NCBI GenBank assembly: GCA_905221605.1
Contig: CAJNDS010002166.1
Location: forward strand, 124,001-188,000
From: Symbiodinium natans
Taxonomy: Eukaryota; Sar; Dinophyceae; Suessiales; Symbiodiniaceae
Direction: 5' to 3'
DNA length: 64,000 bases
Under the pieces are notes generated by a model that did no database searches, had not been told where the DNA came from, and saw nothing but the letters and a program-made list of their open reading frames with translations. A program made the position numbers and the translations under genes. This document shows positions 9,758 through 21,313 of this stretch, in pieces (the first letter of the stretch is position 1; every line of letters begins with the position of its first letter).

Positions 9758-11114
9758 GCCAAACCCTAAACCCTAGTACCTAAATCCTAAACCCTAAACC
9801 CTGACCCTAGACTTGGGACGACCCCGGAATATACAGCAGGCCCGCAAGCGGCCAAAGGATTTCAAGGGGCCTACGGTTTAGGGTATACGGCTTTTTGGGC
9901 TTTAGGGTTTAAGGCTTTGGGGTCTAGGTTTAAGGTTTAGGGCCTAGGGTTTTTTGTTGGGGCTTGGTAGGGGTTCACTCCCGATCCCTGGTTCCTCAAC
10001 TCTGGACCCCGACGGCCCGAAGGTGTGGGGGGTTTAGGGTTTAGGGTTTAGGGTTTAGGGTTATCTTGCCCCCAACCTGAAAACCATCCCTGCACTCTAC
10101 ACTCTCCACCCTAAGCCCTTTTGCAACTGGACTTGGGGGACGAGCCAGATCCGAGCTCCCAAATCTTGTCGACTGAGGGCCACCCTAAACCCGAAACCCT
10201 GAACCCTGAACCCTGAACCCCAAACCTCAAACCCTAAACCCTAGACCCTAAACCCTAAACAGTACACCCTGCAGGAAAGGAGTAGCACAGCGCGAGAAAA
10301 GGAAGAGTAGAAGTGGGGTTCCATTTCTCAAGGCCTAATGCTACTTCCAACACCGGGCAGACCCCTCGACCCGGCAAGCCTCTGCACCCTAAACCCTAAA
10401 CCCTAAACCCTCAACCCTAAACCCTAAACCCTAAACCCTATAAACCCTAAACCCTGACCCTCCACGAGTTTGTGGTGCATATGTCCCGACTAGGTATCAC
10501 TGGTAGTACAGCGTATATGACCCCAACTCTTGAAGGTTTTGTTTGTTCCCCAGGCTAGGGAGATAGTGAGAGCGGGCATGGGGGTGCACATCCTGACGTG
10601 CGGTTGGGCGGCTGAGGACAAGGGACGTGGTGAACAGCAAGCCTACCGGCAGTACTCGCCGTGTGAGGAAGCGCGCGCTCACGCCCACCTTGACAGCGAG
10701 TCCGGAGGCCCCGCACCCAAAGTGAAAAAAACAGAGGAAGAAAAGAAATGCAACCCCGTACGGCCATCAAATATCAGAGCGCCTTACCACGAGTGCGAAT
10801 GCAGAGCCTTGGAGTTCAACTATCCTGCGCGTAAAGTTGAGAGGACCTGACGGGAGTAAGCGCAGCTCCTGTGATTTTTGGATGTGCGCATGGGCAGTCC
10901 CCCAAGAAACAGGGGACCCAACAAAATCCCCTGAAGGAACCCCACCAAAACCACCGTCATTCTCGGAAACCCCAGAGTGCGCGAGCCTAATCATGCTGAC
11001 TCAGGCCCGGGACACGTAAAGTTTTAGCCCCAAACCCCAACGCCTAACAGCCTTCTACTTGAAGGCTCCATGTGTAGTTAGAAGTAGGGCGATATGGGGG
11101 TTTCCGAAAGTGGT

Positions 11115-11200
11115 GGGGTACCTTATTGGGGTGCTCATTTTAAGGGCATCCTACTTTTTGTGAGTCTATAATCAGGGTCCCCTCATTATCGTAAACCTCC
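11115..11200 (+). repeat. Dispersed repeat family D, copy 1
   Basis: Starts GGGGTACCTTATTGGGGT and ends AGGGTCCCCTCATTATCGTA. The copy at 34212-34294 has both end blocks with a diverged middle. No ORF. The terminal GGTACC/GGGTCCC blocks suggest an imperfect inverted end, so it is probably a short foldback element. Confidence 0.5.
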
Positions 11201-12409
11201 ATATAAGAATCACACAAATCAGGGAGTGTATCCCGACACAAGCACCTCGACATTGGGGTTTTTGAACCCTTTCGAACCTGAAAGGTGCTTAAGATGCCAG
11301 GTTTAGAGGTTTAGGGTTTAGGGGTTTAGGCGGTTTAGGGTTTAGGGTTTAGGGTTCAGGGTTTAGGGTTTAGGGTTTAGGGTCGAGGGTTTAAGGCTTC
11401 GGGTTTAGGACATTAGCCACCCGGCGGGGCTGAAGACCAGCACAAGAAGTAACTGCGTCAGTCCACATGCTCGACATGAGACCACCTGCACCATACTCGA
11501 GGATCCTCACGAATTGTTGGGAATGCGACTTCAAGCAAAATCCCTGAACTCCAGACATTCTTCATGAGTCCGGATCTTCTTGACCCTAAGCCATATAACC
11601 CTCCAACCCTATAACCCTATAGCCCTATAACCCTATAACCCGATAACCCGCGAACCCTACAATGCTACAACCCTAAAACCCTAAAACTCTATAACCCTAA
11701 ACCCTAAACCCTAAACCCTAAACCCTAAGCCCTAAACCCTAAACCCTAAACCCTAAACCCTATAACCCTACAACCCATTAGACTTGGGACACCAGGTCCC
11801 CGGAGCCTTCTTCTCCGTGTCCGTGAGGGCAGGGAAGAGCCCAGGGCATCTGCAGCTTCGGAGTGCCGTAGGGTTTAGGGTTTAGGGTTTAGGGTTTAGG
11901 GTTTAGGGTTTAGGGTTTAGGGTTTAGGGTTTAGGGGCTCGCGCATAGCTGACGCGAAGTCGCACAGCAGGGGGTTTAGGAGGGTTTAGGCTCTTCAGGC
12001 TTTATAGACCTTTAATAAAGCTTTGGGGAAATTTAGGCTTTAGGGTTTATCGGGCATTCGATACAGGGCTTGGGGCTTCGGGCTCCAAGAAGACTTTCTT
12101 GTAGGGTTTAGGGTTTAGGGTAGGGTATAGGGTTTCAGGTAACAGAAAGGGCATAAGAACATTACGGTGCGTCCTTTGAACTAGATGTAAGAGCGTTGCA
12201 AGAATGTCTTCGAGTTGTAGAAGTGCATCTCAAGGCCAAGCAAAAAAAGAACATCTCTCGTAGGACCGACGGAACATCCCCAAGGTTCCGTGGGCCACAA
12301 GCTCTTGAGAAAGCAAAGCCAGGGCGCATCAGCAGAAGGATCCAGCTGAGGAAGGAGCCCCCAACCATGTGCAGATACACCAGCCTCGACCACTTCCGAT
12401 GAGGCTGTG

Positions 12410-12486
12410 CCCTAAACCCTAAACCCTAAACCCTAAACCCTAAACCCTAAACCCTAAACCCTAAACCCTAAACCCTAAACCCTAAA
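12410..12486. repeat. Perfect (CCCTAAA)11 interstitial telomere array
   Basis: Eleven exact heptamers in a row without a mismatch, bounded by unique sequence on both sides. A perfect array so far from any visible chromosome end implies recent origin or ongoing homogenisation. Confidence 0.95.
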
Positions 12487-12917
12487 TGGTCTCTTAAGGA
12501 CACTGGTATCCTCGCCAGGCTAGGGATTGCAACTCCAGGAGCTGATCCCAAGGGACTGTTTTGGTTTAGGGTTGCGGGTTGAGGGTTTAGGGTTTAGGGT
12601 TTAGGATTTAGAGTTTGGGGTTTAGGGTTTAGGGTTTAAGGTGGTATGTAGCTTGGAGCACGCACGAGTCAGCAGGATGATGGCAGAACTGTGCTTGAAG
12701 GGCGCCTTTAACCCCCCAAAACCTTGGTAACCCTAAACCCTAAACCCTAAACCCTAATACCTTTTTGTGGGTTTAGGGTTCCATTAAGGGAACCTCGGAC
12801 CAACAAGAAAGGGGGCAAAAGGGTACCCACTGGGACACCAAGAACCCGCACACCCTACGCGTGGAGCCCAAGGTACCAGGCAGCTAGGACCCGATAGCTG
12901 AACTCTTCCCGGGTTTA

Positions 12918-13007
12918 CCCAAAGGCTCCTATGTAGTACCTTTTTGGGGTAGTATACTAGAATCTCCTATACCTAACCCAAAAAGGAACTACATTGGAGC
13001 CTTTGGG
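12918..13007 (-). mobile_element. 90-bp foldback element, family A, copy 2
   Basis: The reverse complement matches the copy at 5098-5187 except for two substitutions (GATTC for GACTC, AAAAAGG for AACAAGG). The near identity shows the family was mobile or duplicated recently. It is embedded among decayed telomere-like repeat. Confidence 0.75.
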
Positions 13008-15189
13008 TGTAGGGCTTAGGGTTTGGGGTTTCGTGTGATATGCTGAACCCCTCCCCAAACTGGGAGTTTCCAAAAAAAGCGGAGGGTGTATAGGGTTTAG
13101 TTTGCTAAGGCTTGCCACCTTTTCTACCATCGCCGCCCCCCCCCCCCCCCCCCCCAAAAAAAAAAAAAAAAAACATGTAGTAGAATCGCCTTGGAAGGGG
13201 ACCCTTTGCCAACAAAAGGAAAGGAGACCCTCCCCCCTCCTGCACAAACAAAACACATACCAATGTTATCTTAGCTGCTGAGGTCGTAAGCCCCCAAAAA
13301 ATGTACACTTTCAGTTCTATAGGGGATTAGAATGGTATCCCCAAAAGTGTCAAGTGTACTCATTCAGCTGCTAAGTTATATATGGTATACGCCTAAGCCC
13401 TTTTTACATCCAGGCCTCTGAAGTCTGCCGGGTAAGTATGCTGACACACAGGTGCAAGGCCCAAACCCAGCACTCGGGGCTAGGGAACGACCCGCTAACC
13501 CTAAGGCCGAAACTCAAAAACCCACAATAGGGGAACCCAAACAGTTGGAAACTTCGGTCTGCGCACGTGGCAACCAATGTCGCCCAAGCGGCACCACCGG
13601 GTATGGAAACCTGTGGCTGCCAGGCGCGCACAGGGCTTGCAAGGTTTAGTGTTGAGGCTTTAATAAACCCTAAACCCTTTAGGGTTTAAGGATGGTTTAG
13701 GGGAGTGTTGGGTGTTGGGTGTCAACCTCCCGTGTTACCGATGCCGGAACCTCCCTCAAAGCTCGAAGCCCGAAGAGGAAGGTGTGTTGGATTGAAAGCA
13801 ATCGCCCGGCATCCCCGTCATAGGGACCCACCGAACCTGCCCGCAAAGGCGTACGCCCCCGTAGAATCTAAGACCTTGAAGTAGTTGGGCCCACGTGCGG
13901 GGCACCCTTTTGTTGTTTTTGGGGTGGCGGGAGGAGCTTGGAAATCTCTGACTCGCTCACACTGTTTCAAGGACGACAAGGGACCACGAGCATCATGGGC
14001 ACATGCCCGACAGGACGAGCCGTCACCGGTACTTACATGCAGTGTAAGACCTTGGCCAAACAAACACACATACACACACAACACAGCCAACAACCATTTG
14101 TTGATCCTTTCTCGAGTTGTGCCAGATTGATGTCTGTTTGGTGAAACCAGCGCAGCGTCATGTCACCCTAATTCGCTGATTCGAGGATGCATGACATTGT
14201 CCTTCACGGAAGTTTGGCGTCGTCCAGGGCTCACGAGATCTATCGCGCGCCCTGTTTCCAACGCGAAGGAGCTGTAGTCTACGAGTCTCAATGCCACAGG
14301 CACAGCCGTCTGCGCAAGACATTGTGACAGCTTACTTACAACCCGAAAAACCGTTAATCCCTAAACTCCAAACCGCCTTTTCAACTCTAAACTCGAGAAC
14401 CACGGCTCCTGCTCTCTTTCGAGCCGCCAGCGCACAACCACGCGCCCATCGAGGCGTGCACTGACATTGTTCAAACACACCCGCGCCACTGGCCTGCTCT
14501 GAGGCAAGCAGCGCCAGGAACAAGTATCGAACATCACCGCATAGACAGACACCCTAATGCATCTGGCTCCGGTGTGCGTTGCGCCAGGGCAAGACAGACC
14601 CGCAGCAAAGCAGGTCGTCTGGCATTCAAAACAATCCATCCATTTCCGGCCCTTTCATTGAGCATCGAATCTCTACCGATGTACTCTTCTTCTTCCCCAT
14701 GCTCTAGGCCGTGAAATGGGAAGTCATTCCCCTTCAACTTACAGGAGACTCACGAGACAGTGCCATGTCTTGTCTTGACTTTGGAGTCTGAGAGGTGGCG
14801 GTGCAACACAGAACACCCTTCCGGCAAAAAAAACCATTCAGAACCGAAGACTTACAAGGGCTACGCCCTAGACATCCTGGTCAACCTGCATGCACCTTCC
14901 TCTCAACCCAGCCTGCGTCTGGAAAGTAAGTGCCTTCGTGGAGGTTCTAAGCTGCTGTTCGTGGCAAAACGCACTCAAGCAAGCTGATCCGACACCCCCC
15001 AACCCCAAACCCAACCAATTCTCAGTGTTGGTGGCCTTAGTCCAGCGTGCTTGAAACCAAGGTTCATGCTTGTGTGCGCTGCCGCTCGATCATGCTGTGC
15101 TGAGCACAAGTCTTCAAATGTTCAGGGGTCGCCTATGCTACACCACCCAGAGCATACTGCCTGGGCGTTCAACGTCACTGACTAGCGGA
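13008..15189. other. Mostly unique DNA, possible exons but no supported gene
   Basis: A C17-A18 homopolymer junction lies at 13136-13173. From 13.7 to 15.2 kb telomere-like repeat is almost absent and the composition is more gene-like. Minus-strand frames near 13818-14093 and plus-strand frames near 14760-14987 are open for 75-90 codons, but no domain, start context or splice pattern can be supported. This block could be flanking sequence carried with the CCCH gene at 15190. Confidence 0.4.
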
Positions 15190-15807
15190 CTAGCGTGGGC
15201 GAGCCACTTGCTTCATCTCACCGACGGCCATGTTCTTGGCAAAGGAGAAAGGAAAGTAATCCATACCCAGTGAAGCTTCACTTAGGCTGGAGCTGCGTGA
15301 TTCTGCGTTTGCCGGCTTGTCCACCTTGTGTTCAAAATCACCCATGAGGCTCATGGGCAAGGGTATCTTGTCTGGCCCGGGCGGGTTTACAGATGGCCAT
15401 TGGTCACATGAATGGATCACTTGCCCGGAGAACGTACGCGGTGGGCCAAACTGCCTTGTTTCTGCCACGCCCATGGGACTCAAGGGACCCTTTTGGGGGT
15501 ATTTTGGCATCATGTACGTGGCAAGAAACGCATCTTCTTGTGCCTGGAATGACGGGAAGGTCGAGTGCTGCATTTCGGCGAATCTGGGCTTTTTACTCTC
15601 GACAACATGGTGCGCAAACCTGCATGCATGCCCCCGCGTGCAGTAACCACCGTTCTTCACGAACTCGAAGCACCGCTTTGGACTGGGGCGCAACTCCGAT
15701 GTCGAGTGGGCGAACGTGCAGTCTGCGCCCATCTTGCACTCGTTTTTTCGCCAGAATTTGCACATGCGGGTGAATTGCACAGCCATCTCTTTCTGGGCCT
15801 CGGCCAT
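15190..15807 (-). CDS. Two-finger CCCH zinc-finger protein, probable retrogene
   Basis: A 205-codon frame runs from ATG at 15807 to TAG at 15190. Finger 1 spans residues 16-34 (C16, C24, C30, H34: C-x7-C-x5-C-x3-H). Finger 2 spans 46-66 (C46, C56, C62, H66: C-x9-C-x5-C-x3-H). The remainder is proline- and serine-rich with no recognised domain. CCCH pairs of this kind generally bind RNA, so post-transcriptional control is the likely role, inferred from the fold only. No intron is seen. A degenerate spliced leader lies at 15900-15920 in the correct strand and order, leaving a 92-nt 5' UTR. That marks the copy as reverse-transcribed mRNA. The intact frame suggests it is young or still selected. 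It has fewer fingers than, and no close resemblance outside them to, the protein at 803-4189. Confidence 0.8.
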   Translation of the reverse strand: MAEAQKEMAVQFTRMCKFWRKNECKMGADCTFAHSTSELRPSPKRCFEFVKNGGYCTRGHACRFAHHVVESKKPRFAEMQHSTFPSFQAQEDAFLATYMMPKYPQKGPLSPMGVAETRQFGPPRTFSGQVIHSCDQWPSVNPPGPDKIPLPMSLMGDFEHKVDKPANAESRSSSLSEASLGMDYFPFSFAKNMAVGEMKQVARPR

Positions 15808-15899
15808 TGCTCTGGCGATGGTTCGAAAAGCAAAGCGGTTTAGGCTTCAGAACGGGCTTTGCGAAGCTTGCGCACGTCAGCCTCCTTGGTCCAAAAAGG

Positions 15900-15920
15900 C
15901 TTCAGCCAAGATGGCTAAAG
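15900..15920 (-). other. Relic dinoflagellate spliced leader
   Basis: Read on the minus strand, these 21 nt match the dinoflagellate spliced-leader exon (minus its variable first base) at 17 of 21 positions, including TAGCCAT, TTGGCT and the terminal AAG. It sits 92 nt upstream of the ATG of the CCCH gene, where a leader would be on the mature mRNA. By rough count, a match this good is expected about 0.015 times in both strands of a random 64-kb window, before considering its placement. Leader relics in genomic DNA are known to arise by retroposition of trans-spliced mRNA. Confidence 0.65.
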
Positions 15921-16426
15921 GTTTCGACTCTCACACTGGCATGCGCGGAATCAAGGTATAGGGTTCAGAGTTCCTTTGCGCAGCAGGCTGGGAAGGGTAC
16001 GCCCGGACCTGTTCCAAACCCCAGACCCTGAAGGCGTTTAAACCTTGAACTCTCAACCGTGGCCATACACCCCAGTTTGCAGGCTCCGGAAGCCCTATAA
16101 CGTTGCCGAACTATGAGGCCATCCACTACTTCTGAGGGCGGCACGGACCTTTGGAAAAATTGAAGCAATCCTACACAAGTTCGTGTTCCATTCACCCCTA
16201 TGGGTGGTTGACCCCAGCAGTTTGCTTCAGTTGGCCCCCTCAACCCGAAGCCCTAAACCCCAAACCCGAAACCCTAAACCCCCCAAAGGCTCTCAACTGG
16301 TGCAGACGAGGGAGCCGAGTCGGATGGATGAGGTACTTGTTGTAAGTGATCAGTGCTGCAGAGCAAGCGATGAGGGCGATGCTCCAGAAGACCTCCAGAA
16401 ATCGTCGGCGCGGTTGTTGGGGATTG

Positions 16427-16513
16427 CTTGGAGGTATCATGGGTGGTTATACGTAGGGTTTATAGAAACAGCTACTACATGATCCTTCCTATAACTATCC
16501 ATGCACCTCCAAG
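16427..16513. mobile_element. TIR element, family E (CTTGGAGGTTCATGG ends)
   Basis: The left end CTTGGAGGTATCATGG...GGTTAT pairs with the right end ATAACTATCCATGCACCTCCAAG, about 20 bp with a few mismatches. Related ends occur at 26721-26813, 33933-34036, 40637-40776, 48303-48382 and 63047-63175. Non-coding, MITE-like. Confidence 0.65.
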
Positions 16514-17071
16514 TAGGGCTCGAGGTGATGGAGGCCATCTTGTTTAGGGCTGCGTGCTGGGCCCGCCGCCTGCTTGCACGTTAAGTGCACACACGTTGGC
16601 ACGCACCTCATGCCGAAACAAACCAAGTTCATCCCAACTGGTGCCCTTGAGAGCCACACACCCTAAACCGAACCCTAAACCCTAAACCCTAAACCCCGAA
16701 CCCTAAACCCTCAAACCCCAAACCCTAAACCCTAAACCGCTAGCGGCAGGTTTAGGATCTGATGTCGGAGCCTTGGACATCAGCTTCTGCGCATCCTCGC
16801 GGAGCAGTGGCTTCGTCTCCATGGCGGCTTCCAAGGCCTGCACAGGTTTTGGAGTTCCGGTTTGGGGTTTAGGGTTTAGGGCTAGGGTTTAGGGTTAGGG
16901 CTTGGGGATGGGTTTGGGGGTTTAGGGGTGCTGTGACACGGCGCAGAAGCTGTGAAGGCTGGGATGCAGAGTAGCTTCGAAAGCCTCGCAACATGCGAAA
17001 GGCAGCTACGACCCCGATTGCGGAGGGCCATCTAACACTTTAAACTTCTCCCACTTCACACTGTCTTAGCT

Positions 17072-17163
17072 GGGGCACCCTTATACTAACGGTCCTTAGG
17101 ATTATAGTACCCCCCCCTATGATCATCCCTATTACGGACTGTTAGTATAAGGGGGAACATCCC
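17072..17163. mobile_element. Foldback MITE, family F, copy 1
   Basis: Left arm CCCTTATACTAACGGTCC; right arm GGACTGTTAGTATAAGGG, ending GGAACATCCC. The centre contains a run of C. Two other copies lie at 24083-24180 and 57816-57911. No ORF and no clear target duplication. Confidence 0.75.
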
Positions 17164-18808
17164 AAGGTTTAGGCCTAAACTCACTTCAATCGCCTGCTTC
17201 CAACAAATCTCCTGCGTCCAGGGATCCATGAGTCGGAAAAAAGGTTGCGGATTCCAGTTTAGGGTTTAGGGTTTAGAGTTTAGGGTTTAGGGTTTAGGGT
17301 TTAGAGTTTAGGGTGACCTCCATGCAACGCGGGCGAACGACCTGGGTCGGCTTGCGCTAGTAAGGTCGAGGGGCTTCAGCACAGTCCCCTACTGTAGGGA
17401 GGCGGCCTAATAGCGGGTTTGGGGTTTGGGGTTTAGAGTTTCGGGTTCTAGAATTTCGGGTTTGGGGTTTGGGATTTAATCTCTCACAGTTGTTGTCCTA
17501 AGCGCTTGGGTCAAAGTGTGCGCCTACACTGCGAAAAGTTCGGTGGAGAGGCACGCAGTCAGTGTATGCAGTTGACGGTCTCAAGACAGGTATCTACATA
17601 AGCCCCGTTCTGAATTAGAAGGGGGTTCATGTAAATGACATGCGTCAAATAGAGACACACCTGGGTAAATAAACCTGATCAACCCCAATAAGACATCTGC
17701 TCCTCCACCTTCTCATGGTAGCAAACCCCAAAACTCCAAACCCTAAACCCCAAACCCTCAACTTAGGAGTTTAGGGTTTAGGGTTTAGGGTTTGGGGTTT
17801 GGGGTTTAGGGTTTAGGGGGGGTTTGGGGTCTCGGGGCGGCTCCCTCCCGCCTCGTCGGCCCCGGCATCAGGCATGTCTTGTCCAGGTCAGAGATTCCTT
17901 TGAGCAAAGGCCCTAAACCCTAAACCCTAAACCCTTTTTTGAACCCAGACTCCTGAAGTCAGCTGGGAAAGGCCTTCGACAAAAACCTTAAACCCTAAAC
18001 CCTAAACCCTAAACCTTAAACCCTAAACCCTACATAAACCCCTAAACCCTACACCCTAAACCGCAGTAGCTTCCACATCTCTGGCATTGGGCTTAGGGCG
18101 TGCCAAAGCGTATGCCGAACAAAGGGACCCCAAGAAGGGAATGACATCACACTAATGCCTGTGGTTCCTTCTATGCATCAACTTTCCCGAAACAGGGGTC
18201 CCCTTCTTGGGGTTCATTTGGGGTTTATTCAGAGTCATCTCCCATTATTTGGGGAAAAACTATCCCATCTTGAGGCTCCCGCAACACTCCTTGAGGGTTT
18301 TGGGCCAGTTTGGGGGGGGGGGGGGGGGGGCAAAAGCGAACAATGGAATCGACAAAGCTACACGTACAAACCAATTCCGCCCCATCTGGTTTGCCAAGGC
18401 GCAGTACCAAAAAAGCACGGACCTGGGTTCTTACTCGGCTGGCTCAAGAATATTCGATCTTGATGGATAGATGTTGGTTTCTGGCTCTTGCTCTGCACTA
18501 AACCCCCTTTTGAACCCCCTCCCCAGACCCCCGAAAACCGAACAAAGACCCGAAAACCGAACAAAGGCCAAGGGACAGTATTTGAGGGAGAAGTGCGGCG
18601 AGCTACGCCGCCGGCTGCCGTGCGCTAGAGCCACAGCAGCTGTCGAAGGCTTATCCCAATCCCAAAGGCCTTCTGGCCTGCAGTACCTCCCTAAACCCTA
18701 AACCCTAAACCCTAAACCCTAAACCCTGAAGCACTCTGCAGCGTGGCCCGGAGCTCTCTGGGCTCGGGGGGGGACCCTTGTGAACCGCGGCCGTAAGCCC
18801 CAAACACG

Positions 18809-18900
18809 CATGGTTGGGATAGTCTCAAAAATGTAAATTCCCATTCCTTATTGGGTTTGAGTATCCTTAAACATGTAACATGTTACCCCACTATGACAAA
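18809..18900 (+). repeat. Dispersed repeat family B, copy 2
   Basis: Shares the CATGGTTGGGA start, the CCTTAAACATGTAA core and the ACTATGACAAAG end with 6578-6675, in the same orientation, with several substitutions and a short indel. Confidence 0.6.
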
Positions 18901-20844
18901 GAATCATGCCAAGCTCTGAACCCCCGCAAGCGCGGCATCCCTCCCAGGCTCGCTTTGCAACATCACGGAAATGTCGCTATGTACAGCTCCCCGTGCGTGT
19001 TGCATCTGGGAGTCCGGTTGAGGAGCAGCAAAAGTGCTGGCACGCGATTCCCCTACCTCATCTGTCCTGCAAGAGGGCTACCTTCTTGGGGGCTTTCTTG
19101 GAATCCTAGGCTAAGGACCCCAGGCATTTTGGGGACATCTTAAGGAGACCCCTAAACCCTAAACCCTAAACCCTAAACCATAAACCCTAAACCTCAAACC
19201 CTAAACCCCTTCGAAGCTTCATCATGCACCTCGCTGCCCCAAGCTTGAAAACGTGGGGAGTTCGGAGCAACGCCATTAAAAGCGGCAAGGCTCCCGTCTC
19301 TTGAAACAGCGCACCGCGCTACGAGGGTAGAAAAAGGGTGCAATCAGGCGCACGCGCCGAAGATGGCGAATTCGAGCCCATCTCATTCACTTTCGGAATC
19401 TACCCTGATGAGCCGATAAGCCCCTAGGGTTTAGGGTTTAGGGTTTAGGGTCCTAAGCCCAACATAAACGGCCCAAGCCACGCCATCCACCAGCTTTATC
19501 AAGCAGCCATGCTCGCAACTGTCACCCGGCGTCTTTGGGTGTCGAGTCTAGGGTCGAAAAAGATCACAGATGTACCTCGACACAAACTCATGGTAACTTC
19601 CTTGGCGAAGCTTTCCACCGAAGTTGCGAGCACGGCCCTTGTCAAAGCCTATGGACCTATGTACCCACAAACTAGATACTTCGACCGTACTCAGATAGTC
19701 TCTACTCTGGGGCCAAGGTATCCCCCCAAAAACGGCACCTGCATCAATTGGACAAGTAGCCCGGGGCCTTAAGCCTTGGGCCGTTGGCCACGGACCCTGC
19801 GGCGGATCAGCGTCGGCGCATACCTGCATGTGCGAGTGAGCTTCGAGGGGTTCTTAAGGTTCAGGGTTTAGGGTTTAGGGTTTGGGGTCTAAAAAGGGTC
19901 CATGCCTTATTTGCTACCTACGTGGCTGTCCAAGTCGCACCGCAGGTCTGCGAGAAATTGCCCCTAAACCCTGAACCCTAAAACCAAACCCAAAAAAGTC
20001 CTCTACAAATGCAGATTTTTGTCGGACTTACACGGAGACTCATCGGCCAGACTGTGCTACTGTGCTACGAGTCAGCCGGTCAAAAGACGCACGGAAAATG
20101 AATCGGAGGTGCAACCAATTGGGGGGCTCTCGAAATTAGGGTTCCTTTTGGGGGTCCTGATTAAACGGGTGACGCCTTGTGTAGCGGACCACAAGCTAAA
20201 GAGCTGCCCATATTGTTCTAGTTGGGATCTCGACTCTCAAGTCAAGGGTTGGAAGCGGCTCGTCAGGACTCGTCAGAAGAATCTGAGTCCGGGTTTAGGG
20301 TTTAGGGGATGGGGCTGGATTGCGCCAACATCTGGACAACACCCAGGCCCAGTGAGGCGACTTCGGGAAGGCGGCGTCACGTGTGTATGTTGCTGCACAG
20401 GCTCTGAGTATTTTCTTAAACTCTGCACCAGGCTATAGAGGAGCTTCAGAGAGATTGGGCACCCGTGCACTGGAAGGGATGGAGCTGTCAAAGAGCCATC
20501 CCGATCCAGGGGAATGCTCGTAGGGATGCGGGGTTTGAGTTTGAGCGCCAAGGGCTTCGGCCTGAAACCCAAAGACTCCAATGATAGGAGTTACTGTAAG
20601 GAAGATTCTCTACATGATAGCAGGGATCCTACTCTGATGATTCCATGATTCGTCATGATAGTAGTAGTATAGTAGTGCAAGTGTGCTTCAGTGCAGCTTC
20701 GGGAGTTCATAAACACGCAGCTATATGCCGGCCCAGGTGCCGCAGCGGCTCTGGTTCCAAATCCGGCTTCGGCGCGGCGTCGGCAATCAAACGCCGGGGC
20801 CCGGCCTTCGGCGGGGTGCGTTCCCAAGAATGATAAGGTGCTGG

Positions 20845-20967
20845 GTGCCCAGAGAGCCCAATACCCCTTAATTAAGGAATACACCGTGAATCATACGAGG
20901 ATCCCTATTAATTTTGATTTAAGGTATAGTTATCCCGTCATTAAGGCGTATTGGGCTCTTTGGGTAT
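20845..20967. mobile_element. TIR element with ~33-bp inverted ends
   Basis: The left end (GTGCCCAGAGAGCCCAATAC, then CCCTTAATTAAGG) is mirrored at the right end (reverse complement ATACCCAAAGAGCCCAATAC, then GCCTTAATGACGG). The AT-rich interior has no ORF. A single copy was found, so its family status rests on structure alone. Confidence 0.65.
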
Positions 20968-21313
20968 AATGGAAGACCGATGTACGCAAAGACTTTGCTT
21001 CGAATGCAGCGTGCACCCGCGGAGCTGTGCTGAATATGGAATGTGGGATGGGTGTTGGAACTTAGACTCTGCTTTTCATGTCTGTAAGCCGGGGTCGTAC
21101 ATAGGTTCCGACTCTTTTTGCTCCCCCGGTGTTGCTTCTGGAGGGCTGACGAGAAAAATCACCCCCTGTAAGAGAAAACCAGGGCGTTAGCTCCAGCTGA
21201 CTTTGGGCTGCAGAAAGCTGCCAGGGCTCTCAGGGTTTAGGGTTTAGGGTTTAGGGTTTAGGGTTCCCTCTCGACATGCTTCTGGCAGCAGAAGTGCAAA
21301 ACTGCATCGCGAG
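20968..21313. other. Spacer with TTTAGGG array next to HNH gene 3' end
   Basis: Unique sequence is followed by about five TTTAGGG units at 21233-21265. These lie about 50 bp beyond the stop codon of the HNH gene. Confidence 0.6.

Larger units (their letters stand above)
8663..12917. other. Telomere-like repeat mosaic, no gene seen
   Basis: Both strands of the heptamer occur: TTTAGGG at 10031-10062, 11301-11400 and 11870-11936; CCCTAAA at 9602-9630, 9760-9800, 10387-10455, 11690-11762 and a perfect 11-unit run at 12410-12486. A CCCTATAA octamer variant sits at 11606-11650. A C-rich homopolymer (9720-9757) borders one array. The 10500-11010 stretch is unique and holds overlapping small ORFs on both strands with no recognisable domain. 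Confidence 0.6.
15921..20844. other. Repeat mosaic with foldback elements, no supported gene
   Basis: Telomere-like arrays lie at 16660-16740, 17258-17315, 17770-17815, 17918-18062, 18690-18727, 19148-19207 and 19426-19452, on both strands. A G-tract (about 18310-18330) and a hairpin at 17594-17634 (arms CTACATAAGCCCC/GGGGGTTCATGTAA) are present. The unique stretch 19500-19830 is open in a plus frame (88 codons) and an antisense frame (93 codons) without recognisable motifs, so neither is called. Confidence 0.55.
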
